64,000 nucleotides of DNA, taken from assembly GCF_025165795.1 (NCBI RefSeq), contig NZ_JAJAGO010000009.1:248001-312000 (forward strand). The letters run 5' to 3'. Both the position numbers and the translations under genes were made by a program. Below the pieces are notes generated by a model, which worked only from the letters and a program-made list of their open reading frames with translations, searched no databases and was not told the origin of the DNA. Below are positions 52,102 through 60,363 of the stretch, in pieces; the first letter of the stretch is position 1, and each line of letters opens with the position of its first letter. Source of the stretch: Streptomyces gossypii (lineage in GTDB: Bacteria > Actinomycetota > Actinomycetes > Streptomycetales > Streptomycetaceae).

Positions 52102-53769
52102 ATGACGAACCACGGGGGGCAGGCCGACGAGCCCACGAGCTACGGGCTGAAGCCGCCGACAGTGCCTGCGCAGCAGGAACACGCGGCATCCGCCGGAGAC
52201 CGTGGCGCTTACGAGCCCACCCAGACCGCACCTGCCCCGGCACCCGCACCCGCCCCGGCGCCTGCCCAACCCGCCGTCGGGAGCGGTCAGGACACGGGCT
52301 CCGGCCGCCTCCTCGGCGAGCGCTACCGCCTCGGTGCCCGGCTCGGGCGTGGCGGCATGGGCACCGTCTGGCGGGCGCACGACATCGTGGTGGACCGCGA
52401 AGTAGCGGTCAAGGAGCCGCGGGTGCCCGACCATCTGTCGGAGCCGGAGCGGCAGACGATGTATCAGCGGATGCGCCGGGAGGCCCGCGCCGCCGCGCGT
52501 ATCGACCACCCCTCGGTGGTGACGGTCCATGACGTGGTGGTGGAGGACGGCCGCCCCTGGATCGTGATGGAGCTGGTGCAGGGCCGTTCGCTGGCCGACG
52601 AGCTGAAGGACGGCACCCTGGACGCCCGCGAGGCCGCCCGTATCGGGGCGTCCGTACTCGGCGCGCTGAACGCGGCGCACGAGGCGGGGGTGCTGCACCG
52701 CGACGTGAAGCCGGACAACGTCCTTCTCGGGCGGTACGAGCGGGTGGTGCTCACCGACTTCGGCATCGCCCAGGTCGAGGGTGAGACGGGACTGACGGAG
52801 ACCGGGGCGTTCGTCGGCTCGCCCGAGTACATCGCGCCGGAGCGGGTGCTCGGCCAGCGGCCCGGCCCCGCCTCGGACCTGTGGTCGCTGGGTGTGGTGC
52901 TGTACGCGGCGATGGAGGGCGTCTCGCCGTTCCGCCGCAGCAACACCCCGGCCACCCTGCAGGCCGTGCTCTCGGCCGAACCGCAGCTGCCCGCGCGGGC
53001 CAGCGGCGCGCTGGGCATGGCGGTCATGCAGCTGCTGCGCAAGGATCCGGGCGTGCGGCCGAGCATCGCCGAACTGCGGCAGACGCTGGAGGAGACGGCC
53101 CGGCCGCCGCAGGTCAAGCAGACCCAGTTGATGGACAACGGCGTTCCGAGGCGCTTCCGGCAGCTGCTCCAGCGCTACGTGCGCCGCCTGCGCGACAGCC
53201 GCAGGACGCAGTTCGGGACGGGCGGCGGGGTGTTGGTCGTCGCCGCCGCACTGGTGCTGCTTCTCGTCGATCCGTTCGCGAGTGACGGGCCGCCGGACGG
53301 CTGGAAGACGCGCGACGAGTCGAAGCAGGCGCAGGCGTCCCTCGCCGTCCCGGCGGGCTTCGTGCGGTCCGAGGACGACGGCGAGGTGACCTTCACGTCG
53401 AAGGACAAGGACTGGTACATCAAGCTGACCCGGCAGAAGGACGCGGAGAAGACCTCGGTCGGGGAGGCCAACAGCAGACTCGCCTGGTACAAGGACGACT
53501 TCTACAGCGAGATGGAGAACGTCGAGGGCACGGTCGAGAGCACCAAGTACCGGGGGAAGGACGCCGCCGAGCTCAACGCGACCTACACCCCCGTCGATTC
53601 GGCGAGCAAGAAGCGGAAGGTCCGTGAACTGGTCCACGTCAACGGCAACGCCGTGGAGTGGCACCTCGTACTGATGGCACCGGACGGTGACAAGGTGTCG
53701 CGCGACAAGGCGGAGGGGATGTTCGAGGACCTGGTGGCGAGCCTGGACATCAAGCCCGCCAAGTCCTGA
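52102..53769 (+). CDS. Transmembrane Ser/Thr protein kinase (third of three)
   Basis: 555 residues. An Ala/Pro-repeat N-terminus precedes the kinase: LGRGGMGTVW, Lys104 (VAVKEP), HRDVKPDN with Asp201, DFG from 219, and SPEYIAPER. One transmembrane segment is at about 373-391 (VLVVAAALVLLLV). The C-terminal outer domain of about 150 residues starts ASLAVPAGF, similar in pattern to the outer domains of the two preceding genes. All catalytic residues are present. The start is ATG 52102; the frame is open to 52042 but the upstream part crosses the gap after the previous gene. Confidence 0.93.
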   Translation: MTNHGGQADEPTSYGLKPPTVPAQQEHAASAGDRGAYEPTQTAPAPAPAPAPAPAQPAVGSGQDTGSGRLLGERYRLGARLGRGGMGTVWRAHDIVVDREVAVKEPRVPDHLSEPERQTMYQRMRREARAAARIDHPSVVTVHDVVVEDGRPWIVMELVQGRSLADELKDGTLDAREAARIGASVLGALNAAHEAGVLHRDVKPDNVLLGRYERVVLTDFGIAQVEGETGLTETGAFVGSPEYIAPERVLGQRPGPASDLWSLGVVLYAAMEGVSPFRRSNTPATLQAVLSAEPQLPARASGALGMAVMQLLRKDPGVRPSIAELRQTLEETARPPQVKQTQLMDNGVPRRFRQLLQRYVRRLRDSRRTQFGTGGGVLVVAAALVLLLVDPFASDGPPDGWKTRDESKQAQASLAVPAGFVRSEDDGEVTFTSKDKDWYIKLTRQKDAEKTSVGEANSRLAWYKDDFYSEMENVEGTVESTKYRGKDAAELNATYTPVDSASKKRKVRELVHVNGNAVEWHLVLMAPDGDKVSRDKAEGMFEDLVASLDIKPAKS

Positions 53770-53783
53770 CCGCCGTCAGTCCT

Positions 53784-53828
53784 GACCGTCACGACCGCTC
53801 CGACCGTCACGACCGCTCCGACCGTGCC
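53784..53828 (+). repeat. 18-bp tandem repeat, 2.5 copies
   Basis: The unit at 53784-53801 recurs identically at 53802-53819, with a partial third copy after it, just downstream of the third kinase stop. Confidence 0.8.
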
Positions 53829-53854
53829 GGTCCGGCGGACTGGTAAAGACTGGT

Positions 53855-53866
53855 TACCCGCGGGTA
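53855..53866. promoter_or_regulatory. 12-bp palindrome TACCCGCGGGTA
   Basis: A perfect palindrome 35 nt upstream of the aldehyde dehydrogenase start, in its likely promoter. It could be an operator; no regulator can be named. Confidence 0.35.
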
Positions 53867-53900
53867 TGCGAGGGTGTGCGGGCGGTCGTACGCTCGGCTC

Positions 53901-55526
53901 ATGACGGACACGGACACGGATACGCAGGACCCAGCCGACACCACAGGCAACCCGGTCGCCCCCGCCCCCGTGGGCGCCCGTACCGCCGCCGAGGTGATCA
54001 CACCCGCCCTTGTCGCGCGTCTCGGCGCCGGGATCGTGGGCTCGGGCTCCACGGTCAGCCACGCACCCTTCACCGGCGAGCGGCTGACCGAGCTGCCCGC
54101 GTCCGCACCGGAGGACGTGGTGACCGCCTTCGCCCGCGCCCGGGTGGCACAGCGGGCATGGGCCCAGCGGCCGGTACGGCAGCGGGCCGCCGTGCTGCTC
54201 CGTTTCCACGATCTCGTGCTGCGGCGCCAGTTTGAGGTGCTGGACCTCATCCAGCTGGAGACCGGCAAGGCCCGGCTGCACGCCTTCGAAGAGGTGCTGT
54301 CCGTCGCCGTCGCCGCCCGCCACTACGGCCGCAGGGCCCCCGCGTATCTGAAGCCGCGGGGGCATCTGGGCGCCATCCCGGCACTCACCAAGGTCACCGA
54401 GCTGCGGCGGCCGCGTGGTGTCGTCGGCCAGATCGCACCCTGGAACTACCCCCTCGAACTCTCCATCGGCGACGCCCTCCCCGCCTTCGTCGCGGGCAAC
54501 GCGGTCGTCATGAAGCCGGACACCGAGACCGCTCTCACCGGGCTCTGGGCCCGCGAACTGCTGATCGAGGCGGGCCTGCCCGAGGACGTCTGGCAGATGG
54601 TCGTCGGTGACGGCCCCGTCATCGGCCCGGCCGTCGTCGAGCTGGCCGACTACGTCTCCTTCACCGGATCGACGCGCACCGGGCGCGAGGTCGCGCAGAA
54701 GGCCGCGGCCCGGCTGGTCGGCTGCTCGCTGGAGCTCGGCGGCAAGAACGCGATGCTCGTACTGCCGGACGCCGATCTCGACAAGGCGGCGGCGGGCGCG
54801 GTGCGCGGTGCGTTCTCCTCGGCGGGGCAGCTGTGCATCTCCATCGAGCGGCTGTACGTGCACGAGTCGGTCGCGGACGCCTTCCTGGAGCGCTTCACCG
54901 CCCGCACCAAGGCGATGCGGCTCGGCAACTCCCTGGAGTACGGCGCCGACATGGGCTCACTCGTCTCCCGGCAGCAGCTCGACACCGTCAGCCGCCATGT
55001 GGAGGAGGCGGTCTCCAAGGGCGCCACCGTCCTGGCCGGGGGCCGCGCACGGCCCGACGCCGGACCGCTGTTCTACGAGCCGACGATCCTCGACGGCGTG
55101 GAGCCGCCGATGGCGGTGTGCGCCGAGGAGACCTTCGGCCCGGTCGTCTCCGTCTACCGCTACTCCAGCGAGGACGCGGCCGTCGCGATGGCCAACGCCA
55201 CCCCGTACGGCCTCAACTCCAGCGTCTGGAGCCGGAGCGCGCGGCACGCCCACCGCGTCGCCGCCCGGCTGAACACCGGCACCGTGAACGTCAACGAGGG
55301 CTATGCCTCCGCGTACGGCAGCGTGCAGGCGCCGATGGGGGGCATGGGGGACTCCGGGCTGGGGCGGCGGCACGGTTCGGAGGGAATACTCAAGTACACC
55401 GAGGCGCAGACGATCGCCCACCAGCGGCTGCTGCCGATGGGCCCCGCCTTCGGCATGGACGATGAGCGGCACGCCGCGATGATGAGCCGCTCGCTCAAGG
55501 CGCTCAAGGCGCTCCGCTTCCGCTGA
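53901..55526 (+). CDS. Succinate-semialdehyde dehydrogenase family protein
   Basis: NAD(P)-dependent aldehyde dehydrogenase, 541 residues. PWNYPLELSIGDALPA, general base Glu278 (LELGGKN) and nucleophile Cys312 (GQLCISIERL) are present. The fold is complete and the C-terminus MGGMGDSGLGRRHG is typical. The exact substrate is not fixed by the motifs; SSADH (GabD2-like) is the usual family annotation. It is followed 18 nt later by the GMC oxidoreductase, probably in one transcript, so an alcohol-aldehyde-acid relay is possible. Confidence 0.92.
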   Translation: MTDTDTDTQDPADTTGNPVAPAPVGARTAAEVITPALVARLGAGIVGSGSTVSHAPFTGERLTELPASAPEDVVTAFARARVAQRAWAQRPVRQRAAVLLRFHDLVLRRQFEVLDLIQLETGKARLHAFEEVLSVAVAARHYGRRAPAYLKPRGHLGAIPALTKVTELRRPRGVVGQIAPWNYPLELSIGDALPAFVAGNAVVMKPDTETALTGLWARELLIEAGLPEDVWQMVVGDGPVIGPAVVELADYVSFTGSTRTGREVAQKAAARLVGCSLELGGKNAMLVLPDADLDKAAAGAVRGAFSSAGQLCISIERLYVHESVADAFLERFTARTKAMRLGNSLEYGADMGSLVSRQQLDTVSRHVEEAVSKGATVLAGGRARPDAGPLFYEPTILDGVEPPMAVCAEETFGPVVSVYRYSSEDAAVAMANATPYGLNSSVWSRSARHAHRVAARLNTGTVNVNEGYASAYGSVQAPMGGMGDSGLGRRHGSEGILKYTEAQTIAHQRLLPMGPAFGMDDERHAAMMSRSLKALKALRFR

Positions 55527-55544
55527 CGCAGCCGAGGGAGAACT

Positions 55545-57467
55545 GTGCACGCATACGACTATGACGTGATCGTCGTCGGCTCCGGTTTCGGCGGCTCCGT
55601 GTCCGCGCTCCGGCTCACGGAGAAGGGCTACTCGGTCGGCGTCCTGGAGGCCGGGCGCCGGTTCACCCGGGAGACCCTGCCGAAGAACTCCTGGGACCTG
55701 CGCAACTACCTCTGGGCACCCGCCCTCGGGCTGTACGGCATACAGCGCATCCATCTGCTGGACAAGGTGATGATCCTGGCCGGAGCGGGCGTGGGCGGTG
55801 GCTCGCTCAACTACGCGAACACGCTCTACGTCCCGCCCGCGCCCTTCTTCCAGGACAGCCAGTGGGGCCACATCACCGACTGGCAGGACGAGTTGAAGCC
55901 CTACTACGACCAGGCGCAGCGGATGCTCGGCGTCCGGACCAATCCGACGCTGACGCCCTCGGACATCCATCTGCGGTCCGCTGCCGAGAAGATGGGCGTG
56001 GGCGACACCTTCCACATGGCGCCGGTCGGCGTCTTCTTCGACGACGGCCGGGACGCGGTCCAGCCTGGGGAGGACGCCGAGCCTGCGGCCGACGGCAGGC
56101 CGCCGACCTCCGGAAAGGCGGTGCCCGACCCGTACTTCGGGGGCGCCGGGCCGGAACGGCGCGGCTGTACGGAGTGCGGCGAGTGCATGACCGGCTGCCG
56201 TCACGGCGCCAAGAACACGCTGACCGAGAACTACCTGTACCTGGCCGAACGTGCGGGGGCGGTGATCCGCCCCATGACCACCGTGCTCGGCGTCCGGGAG
56301 GACGGCGAGGGCGGGTTCGCCGTCGCCGTCGCCCCCACCGACGCCCGGCGCAGAGGCCGGGGGACCGGCCTGCGCGGGCGCAGCAACGGGCGCGGACCCG
56401 GGCGCAACGCCAGACCGACGATCCTGCGGGCCCGACGGGTCGTCCTCGCCGCCGGTACGTACGGCACCCAGACGCTGCTCCACCGCATGCGCGACAGCGG
56501 CGCGCTGCCGCATCTGTCCGCCCGGCTCGGCGAGTTGACCCGTACCAACTCCGAGGGCCTGGTGGGCGCCCAGACGGCTCCGCGCCGCTACCGCCGGAAG
56601 TACGGCAGCGACGCGGAGCTGGACTTCACCCGAGGGGTGGCGATCACTTCGTCGGTCCACCCGGACGCCGCCACCCACATAGAGCCCGTCCGTTACGGCA
56701 AGGGCTCCAACGCGATGGGCGCGCTCACCACGCTCCAGGTGCGGCATCACACCCGGCTCCCGCGCGCGCTGGCGCATGTGGTGACCTGCCTGCGGCACCC
56801 GGCGCTCTTCGCCCGCTCGCTCTCCCAGCGCAAATGGTCCGAGCGGACCATCATCGGGCTGGTCATGCAGACCCTGGACAACTCCCTCACCACCTACCGG
56901 AAGGAAAAGGGGCTCGGCAAGGGACTGCTGACGGCACGTCAGGGGCATGGTGCGCCCAACCCGCTGCACATCCCGGAGGGCGCCGAGGCCGCCCGCAGGC
57001 TGGCCGAGGAGATCAACGGCTTCCCCGGCAGCAACATCGGCGAAGTGATGGGCACGCCGCTGACCGCACACTTCCTCGGCGGCTGCGCGATCGGCGCGGA
57101 CGCCGCGAACGGGGTGATCGACCCGTACCACCGGCTGTACGGGCACCCGGGCATCTCGGTCGTCGACGGTGCGGCCGTCTCCGCGAACCTCGGCGTGAAC
57201 CCCTCGCTGACCATCACCGCGCAGGCGGAGCGAGCGGTCGGGCTGTGGCCCAACAAGGGCGGGGAGGACGCCCGCCCGCCGCAGGGCGAGCCGTATGTCC
57301 GGCTTCCCGCCGTGGCTCCGCGCAGCCCTGCCGTCCCGGCGGAAGCCTTCGCCGCGCTCCGGCTTCCCGTCGTCCTGCCGGTCCCGGCCGTCCCGCCGAG
57401 GACACCGGCCTCGCAGAAGCAGGCGCTCAAGGAGCAGGAGTCGAAGAAGCAGGAGTCGAAGGACTGA
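55545..57467 (+). CDS. GMC oxidoreductase, cholesterol-oxidase-like, with Cys cluster
   Basis: FAD-dependent oxidoreductase of 640 residues. Rossmann motif DVIVVGSGFGGSVSALRL at the start, GAGVGGGSLNYANTL, and C-terminal VVDGAAVSANLGVNPSLTITAQAERAV. Between them Cys208, Cys211, Cys214 and Cys218 form CTECGECMTGC, a CX2CX2CX3C pattern like [4Fe-4S] ferredoxins. The gene position corresponds to mycobacterial choD near guaB. The last 45 residues are Pro- then Lys/Glu-rich. GTG start, GAGGGAG upstream. The substrate is unknown and sterol activity is not implied. Confidence 0.9.
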   Translation: MHAYDYDVIVVGSGFGGSVSALRLTEKGYSVGVLEAGRRFTRETLPKNSWDLRNYLWAPALGLYGIQRIHLLDKVMILAGAGVGGGSLNYANTLYVPPAPFFQDSQWGHITDWQDELKPYYDQAQRMLGVRTNPTLTPSDIHLRSAAEKMGVGDTFHMAPVGVFFDDGRDAVQPGEDAEPAADGRPPTSGKAVPDPYFGGAGPERRGCTECGECMTGCRHGAKNTLTENYLYLAERAGAVIRPMTTVLGVREDGEGGFAVAVAPTDARRRGRGTGLRGRSNGRGPGRNARPTILRARRVVLAAGTYGTQTLLHRMRDSGALPHLSARLGELTRTNSEGLVGAQTAPRRYRRKYGSDAELDFTRGVAITSSVHPDAATHIEPVRYGKGSNAMGALTTLQVRHHTRLPRALAHVVTCLRHPALFARSLSQRKWSERTIIGLVMQTLDNSLTTYRKEKGLGKGLLTARQGHGAPNPLHIPEGAEAARRLAEEINGFPGSNIGEVMGTPLTAHFLGGCAIGADAANGVIDPYHRLYGHPGISVVDGAAVSANLGVNPSLTITAQAERAVGLWPNKGGEDARPPQGEPYVRLPAVAPRSPAVPAEAFAALRLPVVLPVPAVPPRTPASQKQALKEQESKKQESKD

Positions 57468-57472
57468 CGGCC

Positions 57473-57506
57473 GGGCCGCGGCGGTCTGATCCGGCCGCCG
57501 CGGCCC
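57473..57506. terminator. Bidirectional terminator
   Basis: Perfect 12-bp GC stem (57473-57484 with 57495-57506), 10-nt loop, between the convergent GMC gene and the surface-protein gene. Confidence 0.9.
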
Positions 57507-57525
57507 ACGCCTCACCTCGAACGCG

Positions 57526-58713
57526 TCACGCCGTCGAGCCGCTGCCCGCACCCTCGTCGGCATCCTTGCGGCGGCGCACGATGAACATGCCGCCGGCGCC
57601 GAGCGCGATCGCCGCGCCACCCGCCAGGGCGAACATCGGCAGTTGCGAGGAGGAGCCGGTGGCGGCCAGCTCGCCCTTCTCCGGGAGCGTTTTCAGCTCC
57701 TTGCTGCCACCCTGCGGCGTCGGGCGGTTCGCCTTCTTCTTGTCCTTGTTCTCCTCGCCCTTGGCGTCATCGACCTTGCCAGGGCTGGCGCCCGCGGCCA
57801 GCACGTCGAACTCGTACTGCATCCACTCGCCGAACTCGCAGTCGCCGCTGTCCGGGACGTGCAGGCCGGTGGTGAAGAGCAGGCCCTCGCCCGCCGGGGC
57901 GGACTTGTCGATCTTCAGGCGCATCTTCGCACCGGCGTACGTGCCGGGCTTCAGGTTCTGCGCGGCACCGAAGTAGCCGAGCGTGTCGCTGATGTCGACC
58001 CAGGCGTCCGCCTCGTCGTCGAACCACTGCAGGGTGACCTGGTCCGTGGTCAGGTCACCGCTCTTGCCGTCGGTGGTCTCCACATCGGCGAAGACCTCGA
58101 CGCTCTTCATCGTCCTGTCGGAGTTGTTCGTCACCCGGAAGGTGAAGTCCTCCCACCCGGAGCCCGCGACGACCTTGCCGGGCAGGCCGATCAGTTTGGT
58201 GTCGATCTTGGCGTCGAGTGAGACGTCCTCGCACAGCGGGGGCTCCGACTCGGAGGGCGACGGGCTCGGGCTGGTGCCGGGCTCGCCGCTCGAACCCTCG
58301 GTGTCCGCACCGCCGTCAGCGCCACCGTCGGCCCCGGTCCCGCCATCGGCGCCGCCGTCTGCCCCGCCGTCGGTCTCCGTGCCGCCGTTCGTCTCGCCGG
58401 TGTCCGCCCCGCCGTCGTCCCCGCCGCCGGTTGTTGCGTCTCCGGAGGTGTCACCCGTCGTCGCCTCGCCCGTCGTGGTCTCACCCGTGGTGTCACCGGT
58501 CGTCGTCTCCCCGGTGCTCCCGTCCGAGCCGCCGTCGGCCCCGGCGGCGGCTTCACCTCCGCTGTCCCCGCCTCCGGCTGTCGTCTCGCCGGTGCTCGTC
58601 GAGTCCCCGGCTCCGCCATCGGTGGTGGCGTAGGCGGCGGGTGCGGCCAGCAGTGCTGCCGGGGCTATGACGGCCGTCGCGGCGGCAACCGCCAGGGCGC
58701 GGCGAATTCTCAT
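57526..58713 (-). CDS. Cell-wall surface protein with LAATG sorting signal
   Basis: 395 residues. Signal peptide (about 5-30, ending AAPAAYA), then about 120 residues of Gly/Thr/Asp/Glu low-complexity repeats and a Ser-Pro stretch. A folded domain (about 165-315) with two Cys is followed by a Lys-rich linker. The C-terminus has LAATG, a hydrophobic helix and RRRK. LAxTG is the recognition site of Streptomyces class E sortases, so it should be covalently attached to peptidoglycan. ATG 58713 has GAGG six bases before it, better than ATG 58725. Confidence 0.9.
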   Translation of the reverse strand: MRIRRALAVAAATAVIAPAALLAAPAAYATTDGGAGDSTSTGETTAGGGDSGGEAAAGADGGSDGSTGETTTGDTTGETTTGEATTGDTSGDATTGGGDDGGADTGETNGGTETDGGADGGADGGTGADGGADGGADTEGSSGEPGTSPSPSPSESEPPLCEDVSLDAKIDTKLIGLPGKVVAGSGWEDFTFRVTNNSDRTMKSVEVFADVETTDGKSGDLTTDQVTLQWFDDEADAWVDISDTLGYFGAAQNLKPGTYAGAKMRLKIDKSAPAGEGLLFTTGLHVPDSGDCEFGEWMQYEFDVLAAGASPGKVDDAKGEENKDKKKANRPTPQGGSKELKTLPEKGELAATGSSSQLPMFALAGGAAIALGAGGMFIVRRRKDADEGAGSGSTA

Positions 58714-59614
58714 CTGTGACCTCATCTGTTCCGTAACGACTGGTGATGACTGGAACTGTCGCCTCGCGGCGGTGGGGCGCAGTCAGGCTGGGCCAGAACA
58801 TTAAGTCGGAAGTAAAGGCTGTGTCAGCAACAGTCGGAGGTGTTGTGATCACTATGTGATTGTCCTGCGCCGGTCATAGTGGACAAATCGCCGTAGTTGT
58901 CCGGGTGAACGGTAATTCTCTGTGAGGTATGTCTCCGCGGACGAGAGGCGATGGCTACGGCGAAGGGCCCCGTGTGCCTGCCGGGTGGGTGGCGGCTTCA
59001 CGGGGCCCTCGGCGGCCGGCATCGACGCCAGGGCAGCGTCGATGCCGGCGGGCGGCGCCGGGGGGTAGCGCCGCCAGCTGGTGGCTTCCTTGGCGATTCG
59101 GTTGCCCGGGTCCACCAACATGCCTGCGTACGAAGGGTTTTACCTCCCTGCATCGTCCTTGATGCGACAGGTTCCGCGCAACCGGTTCGGCCGATTCGGG
59201 CCGCGCGGTCGAAGCGGGCACGAAGCTGGAGCGGCCGGTCCCGGGCGTCCCCGGGACCGGCCGCTGGGCCCTCCGCCGCGGCAGAGGGACGTGACCGGGC
59301 TGCTGTCCCCTGCTGTCCGGTCACAGCACCGGAGCGAGGTCCCACAACGCGTACGTCCCCTCGCGGGGAGCGAGCGTTTCATCGCTCCGGTGGCACAGTC
59401 CCCGTGCCAGCCTGGCGCTCGGCGGGCCTCGGGGACACACCTTCCAACGAGAGGCTCCGAGGCTGGTCACGCGCCGTACGGGTGACCGGTTTACGGCTGT
59501 CGCCGGGCCGGGAGCCGAGCCCGCCTGACGCACGGGCAACATCAGGGCATTCCGGGCTCATCGGACTCTCCGGCCCATTCAGTGCGGGGGCGCGGGGATG
59601 CCGGGGTGCGACCG
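58714..59614. other. Long non-coding stretch with three strong hairpins
   Basis: 901 nt between the surface-protein start and the end of chorismate mutase. The first 220 nt are A/T-richer and hold the surface-protein promoter. Three hairpins follow: 58964-59009 (11-bp arms, long loop), 59015-59049 (perfect 14-bp arms, 7-nt loop) and 59230-59265 (perfect 16-bp arms, 4-nt loop). A weak minus-strand frame (59121-58852, 89 codons) has GC-rich third positions in its first half but no ribosome-binding site or recognisable product. A structured RNA or decayed gene is possible. Confidence 0.5.
59230..59265. terminator. 16-bp perfect hairpin
   Basis: Arms 59230-59245 and 59250-59265, 4-nt loop. It is strong enough to terminate transcription in either direction, but the gene it would serve is unclear; the nearest upstream stop is chorismate mutase at 59615 on the minus strand. 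Confidence 0.6.
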
Positions 59615-59983
59615 TCACACCCGCCCGCGGCTCAGCTCCAGCAGCGTCATCGCGAGCGTGGTGCCCGGCCTGCCCAGCCGCTCGCGGTAGCGGGCCAGGA
59701 TCTCCATCTCGCGGGACAGATTCACGCGGCGCCCGCCGGACGCGATCCGGGCCCGCTGGATATGGGCCGAGACGCTCAGCCGTTCCTCGACGAGGTCGAG
59801 GATCCGCGCGTCCAGCGCGTCGATCCGCTCGCGGCTGCCGATGATCGCTTCCGCCGCCTCGCCGGTACGGGCGCCGGTCTCCTGACCGCCGCCCCGCCCC
59901 GTGCCGTCCTTGGCGTCCGTGCCGCTCGCGCCGGTGCGGCTGCTCGTGCTCGTGCTGGTGCTGCTCGTGCTGGTGCTGCTCAT
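59615..59983 (-). CDS. Chorismate mutase, AroQ type
   Basis: Converts chorismate to prephenate, the branch point to Phe and Tyr. 122 residues: a Ser/Thr-rich then Gly-rich N-terminus (1-45, probably disordered), then the AroQ helix bundle with RERIDALDARILDLVEERLSVSAHIQRAR, the conserved Arg/Lys region GGRRVNLSREMEILARYRERLG, and a terminal helix. ATG with AGGAG 9 nt upstream. The leader upstream (60054-60214) carries an aromatic mini-ORF and hairpin, indicating control by aromatic amino-acid supply. Confidence 0.92.
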   Translation of the reverse strand: MSSTSTSSTSTSTSSRTGASGTDAKDGTGRGGGQETGARTGEAAEAIIGSRERIDALDARILDLVEERLSVSAHIQRARIASGGRRVNLSREMEILARYRERLGRPGTTLAMTLLELSRGRV

Positions 59984-60053
59984 GCTGGGCTCTCCTGGGC
60001 TCGTGGCGGAGCCCGGTCCCGATGCGCGGCCCGGAGCGGGAGGACGACGCAGC

Positions 60054-60083
60054 GCGCCCCGGGCCTTGACCGGCCCGGGGCGC
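60054..60083 (-). terminator. Attenuator hairpin before chorismate mutase
   Basis: Perfect 12-bp GC stem, 60054-60065 with 60072-60083, 6-nt loop. On the minus strand it begins 24 nt after the leader-peptide stop and ends 70 nt before the chorismate mutase ATG. Its 5' arm and loop (60077-60069) are perfectly complementary to leader codons 13-15 (60142-60134), giving a competing 9-bp pairing. There is no U-tract. Confidence 0.75.
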
Positions 60084-60106
60084 CTGGGATGTCGCTTGTC
60101 AGTGGT

Positions 60107-60178
60107 TCAAGCAGCACGACCATGGCAGCCGGACGGGCCGGTGCCATAGGTAAACCAGAAGGTCGTGTGCGAGAACAT
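60107..60178 (-). CDS. Aromatic leader peptide, 23 codons
   Basis: ATG at 60178, TGA at 60109-60107. The peptide begins MFSHTT and continues F-W-F-T-Y at codons 7-11 (TTC TGG TTT ACC TAT), then GTGPSGCHGRAA. TTT and TAT are rare codons in Streptomyces. Four of five residues in the control run are aromatic, matching the products of the chorismate mutase pathway plus Trp. The -10 CATACT lies 7 nt upstream, so the transcript should start at or next to the ATG (leaderless). No ribosome-binding site is needed or seen. It is too short for ordinary gene finders. Confidence 0.72.
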   Translation of the reverse strand: MFSHTTFWFTYGTGPSGCHGRAA

Positions 60179-60185
60179 GCGGGCC

Positions 60186-60214
60186 AGTATGCCCGCGTCC
60201 ACCGACCGGGTCCA
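60186..60214 (-). promoter_or_regulatory. Promoter of the leader peptide / chorismate mutase
   Basis: Read on the minus strand: TGGACC (60214-60209), 17 bp, CATACT (60191-60186). The spacing is optimal for the principal sigma factor and puts +1 at the leader ATG. Confidence 0.65.
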
Positions 60215-60363
60215 GCCGGTCCGGCTGGGCCCCGTCCGGGGCACGGCTGCGGAGTCCCCTGCCGCCACCGGTAGAATTAGGCGGGTACACCCTCCCCCGC
60301 CGCGCGCGTCCCGCCCGCCCGGAGGGTGCCGCCCCGCCCGTACCACCGCCGGAAGGCAGCCCC

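Noticed and set aside
58852..59121. Possible 89-codon minus-strand gene
   Set aside because: The first half has GC-rich third positions, but there is no ribosome-binding site, the second half has AT-rich third positions like non-coding DNA, and the reading frame runs through a perfect inverted repeat. Kept only as a remark on the region.
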